Assembly: GCA_024401475.1 (NCBI GenBank) | Contig: JAKSKZ010000006.1 | Location: forward strand, 44,311 to 108,310 | Source: Paludibacteraceae bacterium | GTDB taxonomy: Bacteria; Bacteroidota; Bacteroidia; Bacteroidales; Paludibacteraceae | Length of the DNA stretch: 64,000 nt | Reading direction: 5' to 3' | Part shown: piece by piece, positions 26,686 to 35,546 of the stretch | Layout: every line of letters starts with the position of its first letter | Numbering within the stretch: position 1 is the first letter of the stretch | Position numbers and translations under genes: made by a program | Notes under the pieces: model-generated | Database searches by the model: none | The model's input: only the letters and a program-made list of their open reading frames with translations | What the model was told of the DNA's origin: nothing

Positions 26686-27540
26686 ATGGAAGCAATGATT
26701 TTTGATATCTTTTTGAAATATATTCTCTTTCCGATATTCGCAATAGTTGTATCGGCTGTTTTCCTTTTTTTCGCATTCAAAAACAAGTTGTTAGAGAAGA
26801 AGTGTATTGTTTATTTGACTTCTTCCGTTTTAGGAATTTCTATGTTGGGAATTTTAGGTCTCATGAATGTCTATTTTATGCCATATGCGTTTATTGTCAT
26901 TCAGTCGATTGTTTTGTTATTCGGTATGCTGAATTATTATTTGTTGCTTCGTTGGCTTGCTCCCTTGAGATCTTCTCTTGGCAAGTTTGTGCAGCTTCTA
27001 ATTCCTCAAATAGTGCTTTCTTGGGCTCTTTTTTCAGTTGCATTCAATCTGACGAATAGTTTTCAGTATGGTGTATATGCAGGAGGCTTGGTGTTGTCGC
27101 TATCGGTCGCTCCGTTGCTTATGTATGCCTATAATGCTTATTTACAGATACCTATAGAGGTTTATAAGTTGCGAGAATTTCAATGTTCGGACAATTTTTC
27201 GGTGCCTTATCAAACTCTGGGAACGGAAGATATTCTTGTTTGTGAAGTGGAGTTGTTTAGACAGCAAGGTGACAAGGAATCTATTCGAATAAAGGCGAAG
27301 GCAAAGTCTAACATGATAGTAGGTGATTGGTTCGGATTGATAGTCTCGGATTATAATAGTCAGGCAGGATGTCGGCAGATTGAACTAAATGACTCACAAG
27401 GAAAATATGGATGGACATTTTATGTTACACCCTCTTTTTTTAGAACGAGGAGATATATTGATCCAGATGCCACTTTTGTTGATAACGGATTGGTGGAGAA
27501 GGATTTAATTGTAGCTAAGAGAGTACAAAAACAAGATTGA
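26686..27540 (+). CDS. tssN: T6SSiii membrane protein TssN
   Basis: A 284-residue protein. The first ~165 residues form about five or six membrane helices (FLKYILFPIFAIVVSAVFLF and so on), and the last ~120 form a soluble beta-rich domain (YQTLGTEDILVCEVELFR... FYVTPSFFRTRRYIDPDA). TssN is specific to Bacteroidota T6SS and belongs to the trans-envelope complex that replaces TssJLM. ATG 26686 lies 1 base after the tssF stop, and the last codons overlap the upstream side of tssK. Confidence 0.85.
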   Translation: MEAMIFDIFLKYILFPIFAIVVSAVFLFFAFKNKLLEKKCIVYLTSSVLGISMLGILGLMNVYFMPYAFIVIQSIVLLFGMLNYYLLLRWLAPLRSSLGKFVQLLIPQIVLSWALFSVAFNLTNSFQYGVYAGGLVLSLSVAPLLMYAYNAYLQIPIEVYKLREFQCSDNFSVPYQTLGTEDILVCEVELFRQQGDKESIRIKAKAKSNMIVGDWFGLIVSDYNSQAGCRQIELNDSQGKYGWTFYVTPSFFRTRRYIDPDATFVDNGLVEKDLIVAKRVQKQD

Positions 27541-27545
27541 AAAAG

Positions 27546-28694
27546 ATGCGATTTATGAATATGGGTATGAATTTTAAGCCGATAAATTGGGTGCAAGGAA
27601 TGAATGTCTCTTCTGCTCATTTTGTGGCTACGGAGAATTATTTCTCAGAGAAGATTTTTCAATCTATCTCTTTGTGTATGAATGAATTTTCGTATGGACT
27701 ATTGCCCCAAAAGGATGGGGTAGAAAGTCTTTCTTTGTCGTTAAGAGGACGAGGAGAACAAACCAAGGTGGTTTTGAAATCTTATAATGGTATAGTACCA
27801 GGTGGCGTAGTGGTTTGTCTGGACAGACAAGAGGAGGGTTTAGAATGTAGTTGCGACACTTTGGAAGTTGCGTCTGAAGATGGCTGGAATGTAGTTCTAT
27901 CGGTTTCACCTTTTGATCGGAATCCATGTGGTGTTCCAAATATGCAAGAACAGCCTCCTCGTTATCCATTTGTGGAACCTACTTATAAGCTTGATTTAAT
28001 GGCAAGACAAAAGAATTTGTCGGACGATTATGGGCCGTTTAGTGTAATAATTGGACTATTGCGTAAGAAAGATGAATCATTTGTGTTGGATGCAAATTAT
28101 ATACCGCCATCGGTCTCTATGCGTTCCTGTGAGGGGTTAAAGTCTTTACACAAACGTTTTTCTTCTTATTTGTCCGATATAAAAATGGCGCTCTCTATCG
28201 TTTTAGAAAAATCATTAGAGCAATCGGTCAAGACTAATCTTGTGAAGAATATTATGATGATTTGTAGAGAACTGCTTCGTTGCCTGTCTTCTGTATGTTT
28301 TGACTGGAGCAATGCTTATCATACCATATCTCCTTATAGAATGGTCGAAATGCTAAATCGTTTGGCAGGAGGAATGGCTGTGGCATTGAAATTCATGGCA
28401 AAACCAGAAAAGGAAGAATTGCTAAATTATTTCAAGGAGTGGATAGGCCTTGCTCCTTCTACTTTTGAGCAAATGATAGAGGAGATAGTTAATCGATCAT
28501 ATTCTCATACGCGTATAGGGGAATCATTTTTCGTGTTGGAATGTTTCTTGAAAAATGTACAGGAATTATTTGTCGCTTTGAGCCATTTGGAGCAAATCGG
28601 AGGAAGACGCAAGGAAGAGATGGTAATCTATTTCTCAGATAACCAATCGGAAGTGAATAAAGGGAGAGAAAGTTGGTTGGCCGCTAATCGATGA
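27546..28694 (+). CDS. tssK: T6SS baseplate protein TssK
   Basis: A 382-residue protein that links the baseplate to the membrane complex. The N-terminus matches the TssK/DUF876 shell domain start (INWVQGMNVSSAHFVATENYF, a variant of the W-x-G-M-x-LxPxHFQ motif). A proline-rich QEQPPRYPFVEPTYKLDL block follows, and then a helical C-terminal bundle. The start is taken at ATG 27546; ATG at 27555 and others nearby remain possible. Its stop overlaps the tssG start by ATGA. Confidence 0.85.
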   Translation: MRFMNMGMNFKPINWVQGMNVSSAHFVATENYFSEKIFQSISLCMNEFSYGLLPQKDGVESLSLSLRGRGEQTKVVLKSYNGIVPGGVVVCLDRQEEGLECSCDTLEVASEDGWNVVLSVSPFDRNPCGVPNMQEQPPRYPFVEPTYKLDLMARQKNLSDDYGPFSVIIGLLRKKDESFVLDANYIPPSVSMRSCEGLKSLHKRFSSYLSDIKMALSIVLEKSLEQSVKTNLVKNIMMICRELLRCLSSVCFDWSNAYHTISPYRMVEMLNRLAGGMAVALKFMAKPEKEELLNYFKEWIGLAPSTFEQMIEEIVNRSYSHTRIGESFFVLECFLKNVQELFVALSHLEQIGGRRKEEMVIYFSDNQSEVNKGRESWLAANR

Positions 28695-29629
28695 ATATGT
28701 TGCAAAGAGAAAAAATAGAGTTTGTCCGAAATGCTGTCCATACGGATTATCGAGCGGATTTTGTGGCTGCCACTATGGTGGAGGGAGGAGTCTCGATTGA
28801 CCAGGTTCGATTGCTTCGATTGGGGCTCTCTAAAAGTGGAAAAAATATTGCTTCGATAGAGAAAAATTTTTCGAGAGATGAATTGATAGATTTCATTGAT
28901 GTCCATGCTCGGAAGCGTGATCTATATGAATCGTTGCCAGAAGGACTTTTTCATCAGAGAGTTTCGTTCAATAATGGCCCCCAAGGAGGGAGTTCGTTGA
29001 TGAAATTAATGGAGCAAACTCGGAGAGAGGCATTTAATGCACGATTCTTTTTCAGACCCTTTGAGATGGCTATTGATAGGATTTCTCTTCTTGCTCAATT
29101 ATACGAAGTATGTCTGGAAAAGAAAGAAAAACATGATGAGTTTGTTCGTCTTTTGAGTGGCTATTGGTCTGTTTTACAGTCTATACCGACAGAAAAGGCT
29201 CTTGTGATAGTTTATTTCATTGCTATATCTCATCGATTGGTAGATGCCAAGCAAATAGCAAAAGTCATCTCCGTATTCTTGGATTGTCAGGTTTCTGTGG
29301 AACGAAAATACAGACGGTTGACCTACAAAACAGATGGAGGATGGAGTTTGGGAAAAGGTTGTTTGGAAAAAGCCACGGTGCTTGGTGATGAAGTAGTATT
29401 ATCGCTTCCGGTAGTTGTCGTGAGAATGGAGAATGTCCCTTTTTATCGAAAAGAATTGTTCGGGACAGAAAACAAGGAGTTTAAAAAATTAGAGGCAATA
29501 TTGAATATGTTTATACCTGCAGATGCGGAACTAGAAATCCAAATGGAGGTGGAGAGGAATGATCGTTTATTTCAGCTGACTGATAATGGAGGTTATTCAG
29601 TTTTAGGTTGTACTACAATTTTAAATTAA
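28691..29629 (+). CDS. tssG: T6SS baseplate protein TssG
   Basis: A 312-residue baseplate wedge subunit. The N-terminal region (DYRADFVAATMVEGG, later FRPFEMAIDRISLLAQL) and the position between tssK and the membrane-complex genes support TssG of the T6SSiii type. The C-terminal ~90 residues carry short beta strands (GDEVVLSLPVVVVRM...FIPADAELEIQMEV) similar to the conserved end of TssG. It starts inside the tssK stop (ATGA), so translation is probably coupled. Confidence 0.82.
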   Translation: MNMLQREKIEFVRNAVHTDYRADFVAATMVEGGVSIDQVRLLRLGLSKSGKNIASIEKNFSRDELIDFIDVHARKRDLYESLPEGLFHQRVSFNNGPQGGSSLMKLMEQTRREAFNARFFFRPFEMAIDRISLLAQLYEVCLEKKEKHDEFVRLLSGYWSVLQSIPTEKALVIVYFIAISHRLVDAKQIAKVISVFLDCQVSVERKYRRLTYKTDGGWSLGKGCLEKATVLGDEVVLSLPVVVVRMENVPFYRKELFGTENKEFKKLEAILNMFIPADAELEIQMEVERNDRLFQLTDNGGYSVLGCTTILN

Positions 29630-30141
29630 TGAAGATGAAAGCATTAAATCATAAAAAAGTCATTCAGGGATATCTTCGTTTTTTCGGGTATCTATTGTTA
29701 TCTGTGATTTCGGTTCAGTTGTGTGTGTATTCTTTTTTTCGTACATCAGAGGTGGAAGTGGCGAAAATTATAGAAAATACAGATGATAGTGAACGGATTT
29801 ATAACGAACAAAATTCTATAGTAGAAGGATTTGATGAAATATTCAATCTGTATGGTGCCTTTGAATTATCAGAGGATGTTAATCCTGATTTTTTGATGCG
29901 TTCGCTTGTCTCTCGTAAGATGGAAGTGTCGGCAATTGTGAATCGTTTGCCTCAGGAGGATGTCTTGCTTCATGCCCATCTGTTGTCTCGGTTGGAGGAT
30001 TTATTGCATGTTCGAGATTCTATATCGTCTCTTCGGAAAACAGAGCAGACTGTCAAAGAGGATTTGATTCGTTGTAGTGGAGAGAGCCGTTCCATAACAA
30101 GAAAAATGCGTGTGGGAAAAATGACATATTCAAAAAAATAG
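29629..30141 (+). CDS. T6SSiii single-pass membrane protein, TssQ-like
   Basis: A 170-residue protein with one N-terminal membrane helix (about residues 16-36, YLLLSVISVQLCVYSF) and a helical, charged periplasmic part. The position right after tssG and before the TssO/TssP/TssR genes matches the N-Q-O-P-R membrane complex of Bacteroidota T6SS as I recall it, so TssQ is the best assignment. The sequence is too divergent to be sure from reading alone. Its ATG shares a base with the tssG stop (TAATG). Confidence 0.65.
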   Translation: MKMKALNHKKVIQGYLRFFGYLLLSVISVQLCVYSFFRTSEVEVAKIIENTDDSERIYNEQNSIVEGFDEIFNLYGAFELSEDVNPDFLMRSLVSRKMEVSAIVNRLPQEDVLLHAHLLSRLEDLLHVRDSISSLRKTEQTVKEDLIRCSGESRSITRKMRVGKMTYSKK

Positions 30142-30145
30142 AGAG

Positions 30146-30646
30146 ATGGAGGATAAAGTGCTTTGTGGAATTAGTCAAAGAGAAAGAACAATCGTCTTTT
30201 TCTATGTGTTGATTTTGTTTGTTGTTTTTTCTTCGATAGGATGCTTCATTTTGTTTTTCATGAATTCCGAGTGTCATTTTGCAGAAGGAAAACTACAGGC
30301 TTTAGAGCAAATGAGCAAGGTGGAGTCTTTTAGGACTCTACAACAAAAGGAGATGGAACGAATTCTATTTGTAGATAATCGAATAGCAAAAGTGGATCCA
30401 AGTCTGAATGCTTCTTATGAAAAGAGAGAAATTAATTATGCACTTGGCGAAATTCGAAAACTATATGTGCAGAATAAGCATGACGGTCGTTATCGTATGT
30501 TTGAATATATGGCTTCTTTTTATGAGTTGCGTATGTTTGACAAAGAACGTCTTTGGGTTTCAAAGAAAAATATTGAGATGTTTAATGCCGATTTGGAACG
30601 TTGCCGAAGTGGTGTGGAGAAGAAAAAACTAAATACTTTACAGTAG
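30146..30646 (+). CDS. T6SSiii single-pass membrane protein, TssO-like
   Basis: A 166-residue protein. After a short N-terminal cytosolic stretch with QRERT, one membrane helix spans about residues 17-39 (FFYVLILFVVFSSIGCFILFF). The remaining ~125 residues form a long alpha-helical periplasmic region. This is the expected shape of TssO, a component of the trans-envelope complex. Gene spacing is 4 bases upstream and 1 base downstream. Confidence 0.68.
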   Translation: MEDKVLCGISQRERTIVFFYVLILFVVFSSIGCFILFFMNSECHFAEGKLQALEQMSKVESFRTLQQKEMERILFVDNRIAKVDPSLNASYEKREINYALGEIRKLYVQNKHDGRYRMFEYMASFYELRMFDKERLWVSKKNIEMFNADLERCRSGVEKKKLNTLQ

Positions 30647-30647
30647 T

Positions 30648-31541
30648 ATGAAAAAAATATTGTCTCGAGGGATGTTCTATGTGTTACTGTTGCTGTGTAT
30701 GACAATGGGACTGTTTTGGAGTGCGAAGTTTCTCTTCTCGGAAAGGCGTATTTGTGCTACTGTTTCGAATAAAGAGATGGCATTGAATGACTCTTTGTCT
30801 TTTCGCGATAGTACGATCGGGGCTGAGAAGGTGCATTGGGAATTTGGCGATGGAGAAGATTCCTATAAAAGAATAGGTTTTCATAGATTTCGAGAAGAAG
30901 GGAAATATCAAATCCGATTGACGGTGGATGACGCCCTGCAGAAATATTTTATTGTGAATGTAAGGAAGAATAGGCGAGGCATTATTTATCGCCCTATTCG
31001 TATTGTCGCTCCCAATAAAGTACTTCAAAACGAAAGAGTCGTGTTTATGGCAGATGGTAATGCTTCTGATTGGAGATGGGAGTTTGGCTTGTCTGGAACG
31101 TTAGATTCTCAAGATCGGAATCCAATCTATTCTTATTCTCTTCCTGGAAGTTATGAAGTGAGGCTGAAAACGGAAAGTATGGAGTATCCGATTGTTCATC
31201 ATATTGAAGTGCTTCCCGAATTTGCAGATGCGGATTCGTCAGATGTGTTGTCGTTGATTGCGGCTGACATCCAAGAGCATTTGCAACGAATCGTTGACAA
31301 ACGAACGTTCAATGAGGATTATAATTATGTTTTAAAGAAATATTTAGACGGAAATTCGGAGGTTATGGTCTCTGTTAATAATGAGAAAGAGAACGACTTC
31401 TATTCTTATTGTTATGGCCTGAATATTATGGGAAAGCAACGTAGTACGGTGATAGATGAGGTTGTCATTGAGACGACCTCTGATGCGAGTGGTGTAAAGA
31501 AATTATTAGTTAGTCAAAGTTCATCAAGAGATAGTCAATGA
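30648..31541 (+). CDS. T6SSiii PKD-domain membrane protein, TssP-like
   Basis: A 297-residue protein with one N-terminal membrane helix (about residues 9-30) and two PKD-type beta domains. The first PKD has VHWEFGDGEDSY then GKYQIRLTV; the second has WRWEFGLSGTLDSQDRNPIYSYSL then GSYEVRLKT. A helical C-terminal domain of about 100 residues follows. PKD domains in this position are characteristic of TssP in Bacteroidota T6SS. It overlaps tssR by ATGA. Confidence 0.75.
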   Translation: MKKILSRGMFYVLLLLCMTMGLFWSAKFLFSERRICATVSNKEMALNDSLSFRDSTIGAEKVHWEFGDGEDSYKRIGFHRFREEGKYQIRLTVDDALQKYFIVNVRKNRRGIIYRPIRIVAPNKVLQNERVVFMADGNASDWRWEFGLSGTLDSQDRNPIYSYSLPGSYEVRLKTESMEYPIVHHIEVLPEFADADSSDVLSLIAADIQEHLQRIVDKRTFNEDYNYVLKKYLDGNSEVMVSVNNEKENDFYSYCYGLNIMGKQRSTVIDEVVIETTSDASGVKKLLVSQSSSRDSQ

Positions 31542-33979
31542 AAAGTATAGTAGTGAAAATTAATATACTCATCTTGTTCGCTACGATGGTGGCTTGTTCA
31601 CCAGTGCATTACTTTACGAGAGTAAAGAAAACACCGAATGAATATAGTCGCAATTATTGTTGTGGAGAGGTGGCGGTACCCAAATCAATGGATAAAAGTA
31701 ATCCGTGGATTGTCTATTCAGATAGAGCTGAAAATACGACATTCTATCAGCCAGGTGGAAAAGTACCATTGAAGAGTGTCTCGTTTATGGAAGCTTTTGT
31801 CGTGATTGGCGAAAAAGGTGATTTCTTGAAATTGGTGAAATATCAACCCGATAATTTTGAAAACGGCAAAATAAAGGAGTTGTCGAAAGCAGAATATTAT
31901 GGTTGGATGAATAAGTCACATTTGTTACTTTCATCTCGTGCTGTTACGGATGTGGCTACTGGCTTTGTGATAAAAATGATAACAAGAGTGAAAGATACGA
32001 TTCCATTATCGAGAACAGAAGATTTTTTTTCGGACAACTCTATTGTTTTATTCCAAGAGCCCGAACTGTTGACTCCTATAGGCAAAATTCCTTTTCAACA
32101 GCCTTTGTTTTTAGCGAAGAAAAGTTCGGATAAGAGCAAGTGTTTTGTTGTGGGGAAAGAGCAATTCTCTCCAGAAAATGCAACGTCTATGGTAGCTGGC
32201 TGGATTTCAACTTCATTGTTAATGCCATTGGGAGAATATCTCTATTGGAATTATAAAAACATTCCGTATAAGAACTATGTTTTGGGTGGTGAAAAAAATA
32301 TAGTGGATTTTGATTTAATGGGGAATGTCGTGGAGGCACAAGAATTACCCAATTTTGATGGGTTAAATCCTATTTATTCTATTCATAATTGCGAAGATAG
32401 CTTGGCCTGCATTCGAACAACTCTGCCAATTCCTCTTTTGGATGATAAGCGAAATACGGTGTTTAGTCTTTCTGGCGATCCTATAACACGCCCGTTGTAT
32501 GATAATTTGCTCGAGAAGAAAAAACAGATTAATGTATTGTTGCTTTTTGCTGATCAGCGACAAGTTTTTGATAGGATGGGACCGTTGGTTTCTTCTTTTC
32601 AAAGTCTGAATGGAGTTTTAAAGAAATATGCTTCTGAATCGGTTGTTAGGTTAGGTTATTTAATAGGTTATGAAGATGAGAAAAGCGGAGTGGGACGATG
32701 TCAATTGTCTACGGAAATTGATTCGGTTTTATATTCATTGGAGCAGTGTGCAGACAATCAAGAGAAGCAGTCTATTACGTTTAGTGGTGACGCATGGAAA
32801 ATGCTAAGAAAATCGTTTCCAATGTTGCAAAGCCACAAGAATGAAACGAACGTGTTGGTTTTGATTGGAGAAAACGGTAATATGAAATCTCAAGTCGAAA
32901 CATCTGTTATAGATAAGTTGATTGAATTTGATTGCCGAATTGTTGGTTGCCAAATCTATTCCAATCAAGGGAATTCATTTAATAATTTTGTCTTACAGGT
33001 GGAGGACATGATTACTAGATCGTCTAATAAATTGAGTCAAAAAAAGAGAAGCATATTGGTCCATTCGGAGCAGTTGAATTATAATAATCAGTATAGAGAA
33101 ATATCAGAAAATATTTATGCTTTGGATTATCCTCGCAATAGTATGTGGCAAGGATGGATTCTATTTCCTAAAAAGAAGGAATGCCTACCACCTGATATGC
33201 TTATTTCTGTTATGGATTCAATCTTGTCAGAGGTGGCCTTGGATAATAAGAATGTTTTAGAACATTTGTACAATTCTTTTAAGGATGTTGGGGCCGGACG
33301 TACATTCATTAATCCTACATGGAAGAAATTGACTGGGTTGGATTCTGATTATGAAGTCACTCCCAATCTTTTTCAACCCATCTCTTTGTTAAATCCAACA
33401 ACGACTTTCCCTTTGAAGATACATCTTAATAGAAGCGATCTTAGCAAAGGATCTTATTTCTTGTTTTTGACAGAAAATGAGTTGTATAGAATAAGAAAAT
33501 ACCTTTCGGATGTGACTAAAATTAGAGTGGATTATAAATATTCAGCTTCGTCAAATAGAAAAAAGCGTAAGATGAAGTCGTGTTTGGATCTTTATGAGAC
33601 AAATAAAGTAACTAAGTTAGATTCCTCTTTTCATGCGTATCTAAATACGTCTAAGGCACGGAGGTCAATGCAAAAGGCAATTCTGAATTGGGCTATGGAT
33701 GAGAAGATTTATCCTAAGCGAAAAAAAGATTTGAAAAAGATGTCTTTGTCTCAAAATCAACAATTTATTTTTTCTTATCCATCGTTTAATCGGTTGTTGG
33801 GCGCATATGAACTTAAAGATCTCCGAAAGAAGAAGATTATCATTGATAGAGAGTTTGATGAATTACAAGAATATTACTTGTACAAACAAAAAATGTTGGA
33901 GGATGCAATTGTCGGTGATAATAGATATGAGTTCAATGGACAAGTTTATTATCTAATAAAATCGGATTGTTTGCCATAA
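31538..33979 (+). CDS. tssR: T6SSiii outer-membrane-linked lipoprotein TssR
   Basis: An 813-residue predicted lipoprotein. The signal peptide ends in a lipobox-like ATMVAC (lipidated Cys20). The N-terminal region carries SH3-like strands (FYQPGGKVPLKSVSFMEAFVVIGEKGDFLKLVKY). A middle region (about residues 330-510) looks like a von Willebrand-type Rossmann domain (QINVLLLFADQRQVFDRM... NVLVLIGENGN). The C-terminal ~150 residues are helical and basic. TssR is unique to the Bacteroidota subtype and probably takes the place of TssJ as the outer-membrane part of the complex. It starts in the tssP stop codon. Confidence 0.85.
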   Translation: MKSIVVKINILILFATMVACSPVHYFTRVKKTPNEYSRNYCCGEVAVPKSMDKSNPWIVYSDRAENTTFYQPGGKVPLKSVSFMEAFVVIGEKGDFLKLVKYQPDNFENGKIKELSKAEYYGWMNKSHLLLSSRAVTDVATGFVIKMITRVKDTIPLSRTEDFFSDNSIVLFQEPELLTPIGKIPFQQPLFLAKKSSDKSKCFVVGKEQFSPENATSMVAGWISTSLLMPLGEYLYWNYKNIPYKNYVLGGEKNIVDFDLMGNVVEAQELPNFDGLNPIYSIHNCEDSLACIRTTLPIPLLDDKRNTVFSLSGDPITRPLYDNLLEKKKQINVLLLFADQRQVFDRMGPLVSSFQSLNGVLKKYASESVVRLGYLIGYEDEKSGVGRCQLSTEIDSVLYSLEQCADNQEKQSITFSGDAWKMLRKSFPMLQSHKNETNVLVLIGENGNMKSQVETSVIDKLIEFDCRIVGCQIYSNQGNSFNNFVLQVEDMITRSSNKLSQKKRSILVHSEQLNYNNQYREISENIYALDYPRNSMWQGWILFPKKKECLPPDMLISVMDSILSEVALDNKNVLEHLYNSFKDVGAGRTFINPTWKKLTGLDSDYEVTPNLFQPISLLNPTTTFPLKIHLNRSDLSKGSYFLFLTENELYRIRKYLSDVTKIRVDYKYSASSNRKKRKMKSCLDLYETNKVTKLDSSFHAYLNTSKARRSMQKAILNWAMDEKIYPKRKKDLKKMSLSQNQQFIFSYPSFNRLLGAYELKDLRKKKIIIDREFDELQEYYLYKQKMLEDAIVGDNRYEFNGQVYYLIKSDCLP

Positions 33980-34041
33980 CCATAGTTGATGGATTTGACA
34001 TTAAGAAATAACTCGTTTTGTTTAATGAATATTTGATTAGA

Positions 34042-34476
34042 ATGTTTGGTTATAAGAGTATTTTACAGTTGACGGGAGGGAACTCTTCATTAGCGGCTGT
34101 TGTAAATAGTAGAGTGACATCAGAATTTGAATTGTCTGATTTTTCCTATGATATATTGCAAGATACGGATCTCCTAGGAAAGCCTCAAGGTGATGTTCGT
34201 GCGGGGCGTATGAATTTTTCATTTCCAAATCTGCCGACAACAGAAATGTTGGAGTGGATGATTAATTCAAGAAAATATAAATCAGGAGGTGTTGTGGTTT
34301 ATGATATGGAGGATACTCCACTGCAGAAGGTCACTTTTTCTTGTGCTGCATGTGTTGGTATGGATATTAATTATAGCGAGTCGGGTAGTAATTATTGTTT
34401 GACAAAATTGACTATTGTAGCAAAAGAAATTTTTGTTGGTGATGTGAAAATGGAAAATGAGTGGAAAAATATTTAA
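34042..34476 (+). CDS. Hcp/TssD paralogue 1 (divergent)
   Basis: A 144-residue Hcp-like protein. Shared features with the canonical hcp downstream are the DVRAG-x-MNFSFPNLPTTEMLEWM segment (outer face plus helix) and the closing strands TKLTIVAKEIFVGD. I place the start at ATG 34042 (MFGYKSILQLTG); a TTG at 34018 is less likely. Hcp rings stack into the inner tube and carry small effectors in their lumen. This copy is the most divergent of the three and could be a cargo-specific or capping variant. Confidence 0.75.
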   Translation: MFGYKSILQLTGGNSSLAAVVNSRVTSEFELSDFSYDILQDTDLLGKPQGDVRAGRMNFSFPNLPTTEMLEWMINSRKYKSGGVVVYDMEDTPLQKVTFSCAACVGMDINYSESGSNYCLTKLTIVAKEIFVGDVKMENEWKNI

Positions 34477-34483
34477 ATAGACT

Positions 34484-34912
34484 ATGAGTGGAGATATAAG
34501 TTCTTTATTATCTGCATTTTCACAACCGGATGGAAATGTGTCTGCAGATTTATCGTTAATGGGAAAAAAGTATAGTTTAAGTGCATTCTCTACCTCATTT
34601 TCGCAACCCGTGAATGAAAATGGAGAGCCTGAAGGCGAGGTGCGAGGTGCAAATTTGAAACTTACACTTTCTCAGTTGCCAGACGACTTGCTGTTGCAAT
34701 GGGCGATGAGTCGTTGGATGCGAAAAAATGGTGAGGTTGTTTTTAAAAATCAGACAGGAACGCCTCCGTTGCGTATCTCTTTTGTAGAGGCCGCTTGTGT
34801 CTCTTTTTGTCAAGAAACAAATACAGGCAAGGGTTCGTTTGTTTCGATGCTTATTTCAGCCAAAGAGATTTCCTTCAACGGTATTCTTTTGGAGTCAGGC
34901 TGGGTAGAGTAA
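34484..34912 (+). CDS. Hcp/TssD paralogue 2 (divergent)
   Basis: A 142-residue Hcp-like protein with an N-terminal extension of about 25 residues before the fold begins (SLMGKKYSLSAFSTSFSQPV). It shares the core pattern GEVRGANLKLTLSQLPDDLLLQWA and the end SMLISAKEISFNGILLESGW with the other two hcp genes. It lies 7 bases after paralogue 1, so the two are surely co-transcribed. The N-terminal extension may change which effector or ring partner it accepts. Confidence 0.75.
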   Translation: MSGDISSLLSAFSQPDGNVSADLSLMGKKYSLSAFSTSFSQPVNENGEPEGEVRGANLKLTLSQLPDDLLLQWAMSRWMRKNGEVVFKNQTGTPPLRISFVEAACVSFCQETNTGKGSFVSMLISAKEISFNGILLESGWVE

Positions 34913-35015
34913 AGAGTTTCTGTTTGTACTGTTAAATGTTTTGCTTGTTCTGAGGAATTAGAAAACTGTTTGACTATTAAGTTTTGATGGAATAAAAACG
35001 CTCAATAAAATTATA

Positions 35016-35027
35016 GATTGGCCAATC
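35016..35027. promoter_or_regulatory. 12-bp perfect palindrome upstream of canonical hcp
   Basis: GATTGGCCAATC is a perfect 12-base inverted repeat in the 164-base gap between hcp paralogue 2 and the canonical hcp gene, the longest gap inside the structural T6SS genes. It could be an operator or an mRNA feature; no exact TAnnTTTG element was found nearby. Confidence 0.35.
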
Positions 35028-35076
35028 GTAAATAGTTGAGTATTAGTAAATAATTGTTTAAAATAAAAGTTAAATT

Positions 35077-35469
35077 ATGGCATTTAGATCATCTCTCAAC
35101 TTGGGAGGAAAGGAGTACGATGTTTTGGATTGCAAGTACACACTCCATCGTGATGTAGATTCAAAGGGACGTCCATCTTCAAATATTTATGGTGGACGAA
35201 TTACTGTTCGTGTAGAGTCAACCGCGGATACAACAATTTTGGAACACATGGTAAATCAGTTCAAACCATTTAGTGGAAGTATCGTTTTCAAGAAAGGGGA
35301 CGAAGAGTCAAAAATGAAGGAATTATCGTTTGATAATGCCTATATTATTGATTTTGAAGAGGGTATTGATATTGTAGGTAATGCACCAATGGCGTTGAAA
35401 GTGACAATTTCAGCACAGACAATTAAGATTGGTGGCGCTTCGTACGAGGAGAATTGGCCAACTGCTTAA
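35077..35469 (+). CDS. tssD: T6SS tube protein Hcp (TssD), canonical
   Basis: A 130-residue protein matching the Bacteroidota Hcp pattern throughout: MAFRSSLNLGGKEYDVLDC, then RDVDSKGRPSSNIYGGRI, the helix TTILEHMVNQF, and the closing SYEENWPTA. Strong codon bias and the preceding 164-base gap suggest high expression, perhaps from its own promoter. It forms the tube that is propelled by sheath contraction. tssB follows 77 bases downstream. Confidence 0.9.
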   Translation: MAFRSSLNLGGKEYDVLDCKYTLHRDVDSKGRPSSNIYGGRITVRVESTADTTILEHMVNQFKPFSGSIVFKKGDEESKMKELSFDNAYIIDFEEGIDIVGNAPMALKVTISAQTIKIGGASYEENWPTA

Positions 35470-35546
35470 GTGATTTGATAAAGAGGACTTGGTGGGCATT
35501 ATTCACCAAGTCCTTGCAAAATGAGCAAATAAAGAAAAAGGAAGAT

